The notes beneath the pieces are model-generated. The model had not been told where the DNA came from, made no database searches, and worked only from the letters and a program-made list of their open reading frames with translations. Below are positions 8,320-15,991 of a stretch of 64,000 nucleotides of DNA, one piece after another (positions within the stretch are counted from its first letter, which is position 1; every line of letters begins with the position of its first letter). Position numbers and translations under genes: made by a program. This DNA comes from Acinetobacter sp. ANC 3832. GTDB taxonomy: Bacteria; Pseudomonadota; Gammaproteobacteria; Pseudomonadales; Moraxellaceae. The stretch lies in NCBI RefSeq assembly GCF_002135415.1, contig NZ_NEGJ01000002.1, positions 248,001 to 312,000 of the forward strand, written 5' to 3'.

Positions 8320-8949
8320 TTAAAATTTCAACACGTTTAAAGGAGAAATAAGCCATAAAATCAATAAAATATTTAATCCTATAGTACAAAAATAAATTTT
8401 ACGAAACGGTTGTTTTTGTGTTTTATGTCGTAAGCGTTGTTGAGCCAACCATGCGGCTGGCCATCCACCCAAGAAAGATAAAAGATGCAGTGTATTTTCA
8501 GGTACACGGCGATTACCATTTTGTGCAGCTTCTTTATCTTGGCCATAAAACCAATAAGTCATCACATTTATAATGCTGATAAAAAGCAACACCATGCCAC
8601 TTAAAAAACCTGAGACAGTCAAAATCGCCAATGCTAAAATATAAATAATTGCAAATATTTGCATCGGCTGAAGTTTCGATGTGGACTGCTTGTTGGGTTG
8701 AATGGTTGATGAATGGGTTTTTTTCTGTGTTTGCGATGCTTTCAAATACGTCACTTGAATGGCTTTATAACGACCTTGCCCATCCAACTGCACCACATAT
8801 TCCAATGCACAACCCACAATTGGCCGCGGACCTTGACGAGCAAAATCCTTGATATGTAAAAACACACGACCTTTGGACTCATCATTCGGTTGAATAAAGC
8901 CATAGCCTTTGTCATCAAACCATTCAACTAAACGTCCTTGATCACGCAT
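8320..8949 (-). CDS. Cold-shock domain fused to DUF1294 membrane domain
   Basis: 209 residues. Residues 1-67 form a cold-shock (OB-fold) domain with RNP1-like KGYGFIQP and RNP2-like VFLHIKDF. A linker rich in Lys, Gln and Ser (70-92) follows. The rest is a DUF1294 domain with four hydrophobic segments and the mark RVPENTLHLLSFLGGWPAAWLAQ. The architecture implies nucleic-acid binding tethered to the inner membrane; no direct function is known. It is the first gene of a likely three-gene minus-strand unit (8949 to 7568). Confidence 0.85.
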   Translation of the reverse strand: MRDQGRLVEWFDDKGYGFIQPNDESKGRVFLHIKDFARQGPRPIVGCALEYVVQLDGQGRYKAIQVTYLKASQTQKKTHSSTIQPNKQSTSKLQPMQIFAIIYILALAILTVSGFLSGMVLLFISIINVMTYWFYGQDKEAAQNGNRRVPENTLHLLSFLGGWPAAWLAQQRLRHKTQKQPFRKIYFCTIGLNILLILWLISPLNVLKF

Positions 8950-9035
8950 TTAAACTCCCTTATCTTTTCAATATAAATTCTAAATATGACTATTTTAATC
9001 AGCTACAAAAAACACTCTGCATAAGGTCTTTTAAG

Positions 9036-9068
9036 TTCTTCTTCTATTTTATAAAAATAGAAGAAGAA
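9036..9068. terminator. Long AT-rich hairpin after thrB
   Basis: Perfect 15-bp stem TTCTTCTTCTATTTT/AAAATAGAAGAAGAA with a 3-base loop, 36 bp downstream of the thrB stop on the minus strand. The stem is AT-rich and has no clean T tract, so it may be a weak terminator or a 3' stabilising hairpin. Confidence 0.5.
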
Positions 9069-9103
9069 TAAAGAAGTCGTAAATACTGATGCAGAACGCC
9101 AGA

Positions 9104-10054
9104 TTAAGCCGTGACGAATTTTAATCTTTCAATCAACATATTACGCATTTCTTGAGGATTTTTCTGCAAAATATCCTCACCTGTACGACCTTCAATTTGA
9201 TTCATATGTGCGACCTGCAAACGCATCATCCAAAAACGCCCTGCTGCCATCGCCAAATACAATTCTAAGCAAGATTTTTCATCTGAGGTTAACGGGCGAA
9301 TGCTCTCATAAGCCTCTAAAAAAGCTTGAGCCTTCACTTCATCCAACGTTACTTCAGGATATTCTGTACAGAAATCATTTAACGTAATCGCAACATCAAA
9401 TAATAATTCATCTTGATTCAGTTCATAAAAATCCAAAATCCCCTTGAGCTGATCACCTTCAAATAGCGTATTGTCACGAAACAAATCTGAGTGAATAAAG
9501 CCTTTCGGTCGGTTTGGATACATCGCTGTTAAGGCATCATATAAACCCAATAAATTACTCAAAATCGTTTGATCGGCAATATTCAATGTCGGTTTGATTT
9601 CTTTGGCAACATTACGCCAATATTGATGATTACGATATTCAGCACGTTGCAAAGGAAAATCTTTTAATGCCACATGAATTTGAGCTTGTGCAATGGCAAT
9701 CGCTTTGATCTGCTCAATATTGGCAGGCATTGGATGATCACCCATTAATCGTGGTGCAATTTGTGCAGGCTTATCTTTTAAGGAGTGAATGGCTTTTCCA
9801 TCATGTTTTAGAGGTACAGGTACAGCCAAACCTTGTTGCCCTAAATGTTCAAGTACAGGAACCAATTCACCTGCACCTTGCTCATCCATATTTTCAAATA
9901 ACGTCAAAACAAACTGCGTGCTATCTGCACAAACAATAAAATAGTTCGTATTTTGAATACCTCCTTGAATGGGATTCAGCTCAACAACCTCTAATCCATA
10001 AGGTGCTGCGAAAGCCTGAACTTCCTTTAAACTCAAAGTGGTATAAACCGACAT
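9104..10054 (-). CDS. thrB: Homoserine kinase (APH-fold type)
   Basis: 316 residues with the aminoglycoside-phosphotransferase fold, the non-GHMP form of homoserine kinase found in Pseudomonas and Acinetobacter. It phosphorylates homoserine in threonine synthesis. The catalytic loop GFIHSDLFRDNTLF and the metal-binding Asp in ILDFYELNQDELLFD are intact, and the N-terminal IQGGIQNTNYF matches the nucleotide loop. I placed the start at ATG 10054 (MSVYTTLSL), as in the family; an upstream start at 10111 would add 19 atypical residues. It is divergent from hisF, 113 bp apart. Confidence 0.88.
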   Translation of the reverse strand: MSVYTTLSLKEVQAFAAPYGLEVVELNPIQGGIQNTNYFIVCADSTQFVLTLFENMDEQGAGELVPVLEHLGQQGLAVPVPLKHDGKAIHSLKDKPAQIAPRLMGDHPMPANIEQIKAIAIAQAQIHVALKDFPLQRAEYRNHQYWRNVAKEIKPTLNIADQTILSNLLGLYDALTAMYPNRPKGFIHSDLFRDNTLFEGDQLKGILDFYELNQDELLFDVAITLNDFCTEYPEVTLDEVKAQAFLEAYESIRPLTSDEKSCLELYLAMAAGRFWMMRLQVAHMNQIEGRTGEDILQKNPQEMRNMLIERLKFVTA

Positions 10055-10167
10055 AGAAAACCTGCGAAAAAACTTACATAATTTTGATAGAATAACCGCT
10101 TCGACTATCAAGGTGTAGCACCTGAGTCGCTAAGTTTCACAATCGACTGTTATTTTTGGAAAAAATT

Positions 10168-10926
10168 ATGCTCGCTAAACGTATTATTCCTTGCCTAGAC
10201 GTTGATAATGGTCGTGTGGTGAAAGGTGTTCAATTTCTTGATATTCGTGATGCAGGCGATCCCGTTGAAGTTGCGCGTCGTTATAATGAGCAAGGTGCAG
10301 ATGAAATTACCTTCTTAGACATTACCGCAACGTCGAATGGTCGTGATACCACGTATCGTACTGTTGAGCGTATGGCTGAAAGTGTATTCGTTCCTTTAAC
10401 CGTTGGTGGCGGTGTCCGTAAAGTTGAAGATATTCGTTTACTCTTGAATGCTGGTGCGGATAAAGTCAGTATTAACTCTGCTGCCGTATTTAATCCTGAA
10501 TTTGTCCAAGAAGCATCACAACGCTTTGGTGCACAATGTATCGTAGTGGCAATTGATGCGAAAAAAACAGGCGACAATAAGTGGGAAATCTTTACTCACG
10601 GTGGTCGTAAAACCACAGGGATTGATGCCATTGAATGGGCTGTAAAAATGGCTGAATATGGGGCTGGTGAGTTACTGGTCACCTCTATGGATGCCGATGG
10701 TACCAAATCAGGCTATGATCTGAAATTAATGCGACAAATTAATAACCGTGTGAATATTCCAACCATTGCCTCAGGTGGCGTTGGCTGTTTACAACATTTG
10801 GCTGATGGTATTTTACAAGGTGGCGCGGATGCCGTTTTAGCTGCCTCTATTTTCCACTTTGGGCAACATACCATTCCTGAAGCAAAAGAGTATTTAGCAA
10901 ATCAAGGCATTGAAATGCGTCTTTAA
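10168..10926 (+). CDS. hisF: Imidazole glycerol phosphate synthase, cyclase subunit
   Basis: 252-residue (beta/alpha)8 barrel that joins ammonia from HisH to PRFAR, giving imidazole glycerol phosphate and AICAR. Catalytic Asp11 (CLDVDNG) and Asp130 (VAIDAKK) are present, with phosphate loops GGGVRK and SGGVGC. I used ATG 10168 ([12 protein letters not shown]), the standard N-terminus; a TTG four codons upstream is in frame but unlikely. It is separated from hisA by eight non-his genes, and a terminator lies at 11037-11063. Confidence 0.97.
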   Translation: MLAKRIIPCLDVDNGRVVKGVQFLDIRDAGDPVEVARRYNEQGADEITFLDITATSNGRDTTYRTVERMAESVFVPLTVGGGVRKVEDIRLLLNAGADKVSINSAAVFNPEFVQEASQRFGAQCIVVAIDAKKTGDNKWEIFTHGGRKTTGIDAIEWAVKMAEYGAGELLVTSMDADGTKSGYDLKLMRQINNRVNIPTIASGGVGCLQHLADGILQGGADAVLAASIFHFGQHTIPEAKEYLANQGIEMRL

Positions 10927-11036
10927 GTAAACTGCTTGCATAAGACTTTTAGTTTTTTCTTTGAGCAGATAAATAAAAAGACTATTTACACTTATGTAAG
11001 ATATTGAGCATTTCAAAATTAAGTATCAAAATATTT

Positions 11037-11063
11037 AAAAGAGTGCCGAATGGGCACTCTTTT
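11037..11063 (+). terminator. hisF terminator
   Basis: Hairpin AAAAGAGTGCC/GGCACTCTTTT with a short GAATG loop and a T7 tail, about 110 bp after the hisF stop. The spacer before it (10927-11036) holds no gene I can support. Confidence 0.85.
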
Positions 11064-11101
11064 TTACCGCTCTTTAAATATGATCATTCTTTTTAAAATA
11101 A

Positions 11102-11126
11102 AAAAAAAAGGAAACCTTATGAAAGG
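11102..11126 (-). terminator. Minus-strand terminator with no gene in front of it
   Basis: On the minus strand GGAAGCCTT-TCAT-AAGGTTTCC (nine pairs, one G-U) is followed by a run of ten T. The nearest minus-strand gene, the hydroxylase, already has its own terminator near 11356-11381. This one therefore implies read-through or a separate transcript from 11130-11350. Coordinates are approximate to a few bases. Confidence 0.6.
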
Positions 11127-11250
11127 CTTCCCTATAAACCAAGAAAATAACAGCACTTGGCATTTTAAAATTTCTTAAAGAGGCTACTCAGTAAGCAAAG
11201 CCACTATAACCAATTTAAAATCTTGAATATTGACACGGTTGACAAAAAAT

Positions 11251-11268
11251 ATTGACTATTTACGACAT
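11251..11268 (+). promoter_or_regulatory. 16-bp motif copy 1 (TTGACWWWTTACGACA)
   Basis: Reads TTGACTATTTACGACA, beginning at 11253. It matches the two copies at 12191-12206 and 12296-12311 except at the three W positions. It lies beyond the 3' end of the hydroxylase gene, not in front of a known gene. Two further TTGAC words precede it at 11230 and 11239. Confidence 0.55.
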
Positions 11269-11355
11269 GCGCGCACTAAAATTGCACATTAAACTCAAAT
11301 TTGAGTACACTAAAATCATAATGAGTACAGCAAAACTCTGTTTTTTTTAAATAAA

Positions 11356-11381
11356 AAAAGGAATAACCCAATATTCCCTTT
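11356..11381 (-). terminator. Hydroxylase gene terminator
   Basis: On the minus strand GGAATA/TATTCC closes a short loop containing TTGGGT and is followed by T7. It lies 17-40 bp past the stop codon of the hydroxylase gene. Confidence 0.65.
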
Positions 11382-11397
11382 TCAATAAATCAAAATT

Positions 11398-12036
11398 TTA
11401 AGCCACTGAATCGACAGCCGAATCATCTTCTTTTTGTACTAATTTTGGTATTTTTTCTACTAACTTCGCTGGAAAATATTTCTCAACGCGTTTCGAAAGC
11501 CGATTTGCAACAGGTTGTGGTAAATGTACACCCAATGGGTTTTGTTCTTTTAAATCCGCTGAGGACACAACACGTGTACCCAATATATAGTCAAACCAAG
11601 GTTTGGTGACACACCAATTGGCATCCTGATTAGAATTCATATGATGGTCATAATGCCATGGAATTTTCTTCATTGCCCAATCAGGTTCTAAATGTGCACG
11701 GCGGTGAATATAATAATAATTACATGCACTATAAAGTGAAGCAGCCACCATTCCTTTCGAAATAGGATAAAAAATTAAGCTCGCTGCACCTGCTACAACA
11801 GCCAATGAAATAATTTCATTTTTTGTCCGCCAGTTAGAAATACCCTCAACATAGCAATCATCAAAAAATACTTGCTTACGCACTTCACGGTGATGTTCCC
11901 AATGCGACTTCATACTATCGGGTACAGGACTATAGCGTGGCTTACCTGCACGATGCGTACCGTGCAAAATGTATTTATGCGCAACCCATTCAAAGCCATT
12001 TGCAACAACTAAACCCACCAGAAAACCTTTTAGCAT
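11398..12036 (-). CDS. Fatty acid hydroxylase/sterol desaturase-superfamily membrane protein
   Basis: 212 residues. Histidine clusters typical of membrane di-iron hydroxylases are in order: H20-x4-H25 plus H28, HWEHH (45-49), HRRAH (111-115) and HYDHH (128-132). Hydrophobic segments near residues 5-18 and 75-105 fit a small integral-membrane enzyme. The substrate is unknown; a lipid or hydrocarbon is the usual choice for this superfamily. I prefer ATG 12036, because AAGGAG lies 8 bases before it and only 2 bases before the ATG at 12042. It diverges from an AraC-type regulator 287 bp away, with motif copies between them, so that regulator probably controls it. Confidence 0.82.
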   Translation of the reverse strand: MLKGFLVGLVVANGFEWVAHKYILHGTHRAGKPRYSPVPDSMKSHWEHHREVRKQVFFDDCYVEGISNWRTKNEIISLAVVAGAASLIFYPISKGMVAASLYSACNYYYIHRRAHLEPDWAMKKIPWHYDHHMNSNQDANWCVTKPWFDYILGTRVVSSADLKEQNPLGVHLPQPVANRLSKRVEKYFPAKLVEKIPKLVQKEDDSAVDSVA

Positions 12037-12190
12037 CTTCATATCTCCTTATTTAGCTTCTTGCATTTAAGTAATTCCTTTTCTTTTCCCAAAGAAAGTT
12101 GGCTCTACAATGTGTGTGCAAGAAGTCTCTTCTTATCATTTAATATAGATGATTACTTCCAAACGATATTGACCTTAAAATTAATTTACA

Positions 12191-12206
12191 TTGACAAATT
12201 ACGACA
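12191..12206 (+). promoter_or_regulatory. 16-bp motif copy 2 (TTGACWWWTTACGACA)
   Basis: TTGACAAATTACGACA in the spacer between the hydroxylase gene and the divergent AraC-type gene, 155 bp upstream of the hydroxylase start. Likely operator half of the divergon. Confidence 0.6.
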
Positions 12207-12295
12207 TTTTTATGTTTAAAATTGATTCGCTTTTACAGTTAGGGAGTTGCCGATTTTTATTTAAAATGTTAAAACGTGGCTATATTTAGTTTAAA

Positions 12296-12311
12296 TTGAC
12301 ATTTTACGACA
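12296..12311 (+). promoter_or_regulatory. 16-bp motif copy 3 (TTGACWWWTTACGACA)
   Basis: TTGACATTTTACGACA, 17 bp upstream of the chosen start of the AraC-type gene and in the same orientation as copies 1 and 2. Its position argues that the TTG at its first base is not the true start codon and fits autoregulation. Confidence 0.6.
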
Positions 12312-12328
12312 ATAATAAAGTGATGCTT

Positions 12329-13330
12329 ATGCAACCGATAAAAGATTACGCAGGCTCTGTCTATGGTGGACTCGGACATTTGCTCTATGCGTATAGTCAA
12401 GCCAAAGGTCTCAAAATCTCAGATCAATTACAACTTGTACAAAACTTAGAACGCTTTGATTTTAGTATTTGGCGTGGACTACTTGATGATATTAATCGAG
12501 TTGTACAAAGCCCGACGCTTGGTTTAGATATTGCTGAATATGTACAACCTAAGCATTTAGGGATCATTGCCTATATTGCACAATCGTGTGACACATTAAG
12601 CGAAGCACTAACACGTTATTATGATTTCCATCGCCTCATTTATGATGGTAGTCCACTGAAAGTCGAGGTTCGAGGTAACTATCTCTCCATTCAATGGGAT
12701 TTACTGCCTGAACATTTAACCACACAAATTACTGATGAAATTGCAATTGCTTTGATTGTTCAATTTCTCAAACATTTTTTAATATTGGATGATATTTTTA
12801 TTCATGAAGTCAATTTCATTCAGCCTGCACCTAAAGATGTCAGTCTGTATGAACGTTATTTTCATTGCAAAGTTCGCTTCTCTCAGCCAAGAGCAGAATT
12901 AATTTTTCCACTACACTATTTAACCACACCCATCAAACAAGCAGATCAGACCTTACAAAAGCTTTTAATGCAACAAGCCAAAGCCTTGCTTGAGAATCTT
13001 CCCAATAGCACACAATTGGATGAACGATTACAACAAAGTATTTTAATGGGCTTACAAAAAAATAATTATCAAATTGAAGCAATTGCACAGCAACTGAATA
13101 TGTCAATTCGCCAGTTACAACGTCATTTGCAAAGTCAAAACACCACTTACCAACAGCGCGTGCAAGAAGTTCGTCAGCTCTTGGCCATGCAATATTTACA
13201 AGATCCTCATTTAAGTTTACAGGAAATTGCTTTATTGCTGAGCTATTCTGAACAAAGTGCATTTCAACGTGCTTTTAAACAATGGACAGGATTAACACCT
13301 CAACAATGGCGTAAACAACGATCAGCTTAA
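12329..13330 (+). CDS. AraC/XylS-family transcription regulator
   Basis: 333 residues. The N-terminal 220 residues look like the arabinose-binding-like domain of AraC_binding/OruR-type regulators, which often sense hydrophobic or amino-acid ligands. The C-terminal 100 residues carry the double helix-turn-helix: IEAIAQQLNMSIRQLQRHLQ, then LQEIALLLSYSEQSAFQRAFKQWTGLTPQQWR. ATG 12329 is preferred, because AAAG lies 8 bases upstream; ATG 12323 or TTG 12296 are alternatives. It is divergent from the hydroxylase gene and downstream of a matching 16-bp motif, so local regulation is the simplest model. Confidence 0.88.
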   Translation: MQPIKDYAGSVYGGLGHLLYAYSQAKGLKISDQLQLVQNLERFDFSIWRGLLDDINRVVQSPTLGLDIAEYVQPKHLGIIAYIAQSCDTLSEALTRYYDFHRLIYDGSPLKVEVRGNYLSIQWDLLPEHLTTQITDEIAIALIVQFLKHFLILDDIFIHEVNFIQPAPKDVSLYERYFHCKVRFSQPRAELIFPLHYLTTPIKQADQTLQKLLMQQAKALLENLPNSTQLDERLQQSILMGLQKNNYQIEAIAQQLNMSIRQLQRHLQSQNTTYQQRVQEVRQLLAMQYLQDPHLSLQEIALLLSYSEQSAFQRAFKQWTGLTPQQWRKQRSA

Positions 13331-13434
13331 GCTAGATTAATTCATAGCTTTTTTATAAAAACTGATTAGAATATTTCCGAAACTCATTAAAATTTAATTA
13401 CAACAACTGTAAACAACACAATAATGGAAAATAT

Positions 13435-14127
13435 ATGAATAGATATCTCGCAGAATTTATCGGAACCTTTTGGCTGGTCTTTGGTGGTTGTGGTAGTGCT
13501 GTACTGGCTGCTGCATTCCCTGAGCTTGGCATTGGTTTCGCAGGCGTCGCTTTAGCATTTGGTTTAACCGTATTAACAGGAGCTTATGCCCTAGGTCATA
13601 TCTCTGGTGGACATTTTAACCCTGCAGTCAGTATTGGTCTTTGGGTCGGTGGTCGTTTTGATGCCAAAGATCTTGTTCCTTACATCATCTTCCAAGTGAT
13701 TGGTGGTGCAGTTGCTGCGTTTGTTTTATATATGATTGTAAAAGGTCAAGCAGACTTCGTCAGCGTTGGCGGTTTCGCAACCAATGGCTTTGGCGACTTG
13801 TCCCCAGGTAAATATTCAATGATGTCAGCATTAATCATTGAAATTGTACTGACTGCAATGTTCCTCATTGTAATTATGGGGGCTACAGATAAACGTGCTC
13901 CTGCAGGCTTTGCGCCAATCGCAATTGGTCTCGCATTAACACTGATCCATTTGATTAGTATTCCAGTCACCAATACTTCGGTAAACCCTGCACGTAGTAC
14001 AGCGGTTGCAATATTTGCGGATACGGCTGCACTGAGTCAACTTTGGTTATTCTGGGTTGCTCCAATTATTGGTGCCATCATCGGTGCTGTGCTTTATCGC
14101 GGTATTGCGGGTGAACAGAAAAGTTAA
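13435..14127 (+). CDS. aqpZ: Aquaporin Z-type water channel
   Basis: 230 residues with six membrane helices and both NPA boxes: FNPAVS (62-64) and VNPARS (184-186). The selectivity-filter set Phe42, His172, Thr181, Arg187 matches the water-specific AqpZ pattern, not a glycerol facilitator (which has Gly and Asp changes). It mediates water flow across the inner membrane. Single-gene unit with AATGGAAA upstream of the ATG and a strong terminator at 14141-14172. Confidence 0.96.
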   Translation: MNRYLAEFIGTFWLVFGGCGSAVLAAAFPELGIGFAGVALAFGLTVLTGAYALGHISGGHFNPAVSIGLWVGGRFDAKDLVPYIIFQVIGGAVAAFVLYMIVKGQADFVSVGGFATNGFGDLSPGKYSMMSALIIEIVLTAMFLIVIMGATDKRAPAGFAPIAIGLALTLIHLISIPVTNTSVNPARSTAVAIFADTAALSQLWLFWVAPIIGAIIGAVLYRGIAGEQKS

Positions 14128-14140
14128 TATTTCAAGTTAA

Positions 14141-14172
14141 AAATAAAGCCTGCTCAATTACAGGCTTTATTT
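14141..14172 (+). terminator. aqpZ terminator
   Basis: Twelve-base stem AAATAAAGCCTG/CAGGCTTTATTT with an 8-base loop and continuing T residues, 13 bp after the aqpZ stop. Confidence 0.85.
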
Positions 14173-14237
14173 TTTAAAGTAGTTCACTCAAAACAACCAA
14201 CTTTAGACGGGTGTATTAAATCTTTTTAATAACCCAA

Positions 14238-14483
14238 TTATAAAAATGGATTTTCGACTTCACCCTCAATTTGACGTTCTATTTTCTCAGGTAAATTCTG
14301 TCTGCTTTCTAAAGCCGTGACAACTTCATTCATAAAGGCTTGTAATGCCTTGGCTGCCTGTAAGCCAGCTTGATCTTTGGTAATTTGTAGATTCCCATAC
14401 ACACTGATGCAATCTTCCTGATTTTCCAACGTTAAATCATGAATCGCATGTGATTCTGTTCCATTTTCAAAAGGTTTAAACAT
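14238..14483 (-). CDS. Small uncharacterised cytoplasmic protein
   Basis: 81 residues, acidic, with no membrane segment or signal peptide. Pattern: LTLENQEDCISVYGNLQITKDQAGLQAAKALQAFMNEVV, a beta-like start followed by an amphipathic helix. I recognise no family. AGAGAA lies about 10 bases before the ATG, which supports translation. It lies 73 bp downstream of the nuclease gene on the same strand and could be cotranscribed with it. An immunity role for the nuclease is conceivable but nothing in the sequence shows it. Confidence 0.65.
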   Translation of the reverse strand: MFKPFENGTESHAIHDLTLENQEDCISVYGNLQITKDQAGLQAAKALQAFMNEVVTALESRQNLPEKIERQIEGEVENPFL

Positions 14484-14556
14484 ATTATTTATTCTCTATA
14501 TTTTTCATTGTATTGTCAGAAAAGTATAAAGACTTTCTGACAATATTCAGCTTAAT

Positions 14557-15642
14557 TTATTTCAAAATTTGTAATAAATATTGCAACAATGCTTCTACAA
14601 GCTGTTTGACCAAAGCATCTTGTGTCTGACCATCGACTTTCGGCACACTTATATTGGTTTCTGCTGGTCCATTTTTAGACTTAAATTTTTTCTGTAAGGC
14701 TTGTAACTGATCAGCCGAAACATCTGGCGCACACTGACTTTCACCATCCCAATGTGAATATGCAATTTTTTGATTGGCTTTTACTTGAGCCGTAGATAAA
14801 GGTAATTTATAAGTATTTCGCTTCTGCTCTTCTGTCAATTGCGGGAAAATATTGATACCTGTAAGTTCTTCTAACTGGCAGACACTCAAGATTTTGACCT
14901 GTAATGAATTATTATTGGGTGCGTAATAAGCCCCTATAATTCCTTCTTTAGGAATATAAATGGCTTTAAATACTGCCGTTGGAACAATCACTCCATTACC
15001 AATGGTGCTTAGTTTTTTACCTGAAAATACTGGACCAGTCACCACATAAACATCTTGCTTCTGCTTTGTCGCCATTGCACGAGTGGCTTCTTCTAATTCT
15101 CGCCAAACTTGCTGATTATTTTTTGGTGCTTGTGGCACCATATTGGCAAGAGAAAAACTATCTGCTTGGGATTGTTTCGTGGGCATATCACCATTTGGTG
15201 ACATATGCCCACGGTCATAGCCTGAGCCTTTATAGTCTTTTAATAACGCACGATGTTCAGCATTCACGCGAAGCTCTTCATGGAAACTATCTTCACGTTT
15301 AATTTTTTGGCTTAAACGTTGTGGAGATAAATGCTCAGCCGTCCATAAAGGTGTTTTTGAAACACCCGAATACATCACATTAAAGCCATTAAAACATAGC
15401 GGATAACTATTTTTATTTAAGCTATCTTTCACTAAAAATGGAGGTTCTTCACGATAAAATTGTTTTAAGCACTCTGTACTTGTACCACTTGAAAATGGCA
15501 TGAATTGCGCTATTTTTTCTTGTCCAAAGGCAATTGCGAAGCTACCTGTTGCAACTACACCTAAAACGATTTTGACCAACGAATTATTCAACAAAACTTT
15601 CCCTAAATTAAACTTCGTGTTACGACTTCTTTTCCGCGCCAT
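14557..15642 (-). CDS. DNA/RNA non-specific endonuclease (His-Me finger)
   Basis: 361 residues. An N-terminal basic stretch and hydrophobic segment (about 22-39) act as signal peptide or anchor. The catalytic motif DRGHMSPNGD (143-152, His146 as general base) and the metal-ligand region ANMVPQAPKNNQQVW define the NUC1/Serratia nuclease family, which cuts DNA and RNA outside the cytoplasm. The last 70 residues are a polar tail ending in an amphipathic helix (LVKQLVEALLQYLLQIL) that the family does not need. It probably scavenges or degrades extracellular nucleic acid, which matters in a naturally transformable genus. Confidence 0.88.
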   Translation of the reverse strand: MARKRSRNTKFNLGKVLLNNSLVKIVLGVVATGSFAIAFGQEKIAQFMPFSSGTSTECLKQFYREEPPFLVKDSLNKNSYPLCFNGFNVMYSGVSKTPLWTAEHLSPQRLSQKIKREDSFHEELRVNAEHRALLKDYKGSGYDRGHMSPNGDMPTKQSQADSFSLANMVPQAPKNNQQVWRELEEATRAMATKQKQDVYVVTGPVFSGKKLSTIGNGVIVPTAVFKAIYIPKEGIIGAYYAPNNNSLQVKILSVCQLEELTGINIFPQLTEEQKRNTYKLPLSTAQVKANQKIAYSHWDGESQCAPDVSADQLQALQKKFKSKNGPAETNISVPKVDGQTQDALVKQLVEALLQYLLQILK

Positions 15643-15873
15643 TTTACCTACAAATCTTGATTTAAATGAGCTTTAATAAGCTTATTTATAGAAATAAATT
15701 ATGTGAATTTTCAAATGAACAAAGCTTTAAGAATTGTTCCTGAATAAAAGCTGATTACCTGTAATGAATTGTTGTTGCATTAAGTGATATTTCTGATTGA
15801 AACGATCTGTCTAGAAATGTTGTATTAAACCTACTTTAGTCCATTCTGCTATCTAGAATGCTCAACATTGATG

Positions 15874-15900
15874 TTAGAACGACATATTTTGTCGTTCTAA
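15874..15900. repeat. Inverted repeat with CGACA-N5-TGTCG core
   Basis: Perfect 10-bp arms TTAGAACGAC/GTCGTTCTAA around a 7-base centre, in the 350-bp spacer between the nuclease and kup. It could be an operator or a terminator, but the T tract is poor. The core CGACA-N5-TGTCG recurs upstream of uvrA at 32520-32534. Nothing else is visible in this spacer. Confidence 0.5.
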
Positions 15901-15947
15901 TTTATATATCTATATCTTGTATAGAAAGCAAAACAATAGACATAAAA

Positions 15948-15970
15948 AAACCAGAGCATAACTCTGGTTT
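15948..15970 (-). terminator. kup terminator
   Basis: Stem AAACCAGAG/CTCTGGTTT with a 5-base loop. A7 on the left supplies the U tract on the minus strand, 22 bp past the kup stop. Confidence 0.85.
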
Positions 15971-15991
15971 CCCTGCATCCAAATTTAGCTT

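Noticed and set aside
11119..11178. 19-codon frame MKGFPINQ... behind AAAGGAAAC
   Set aside because: Its start lies in the stem of a terminator hairpin, so the ribosome-like sequence is explained by the hairpin.
11267..11350. 27-codon frame beginning ATGCGCGCA after the orphan 16-mer
   Set aside because: No ribosome site, low-complexity product; transcription is possible but coding is not supported.
14238..15642. Nuclease plus small downstream gene as a toxin-immunity pair
   Set aside because: The nuclease is a standard exported NUC1-type enzyme with no delivery domain, and the small gene shows no immunity-family features.
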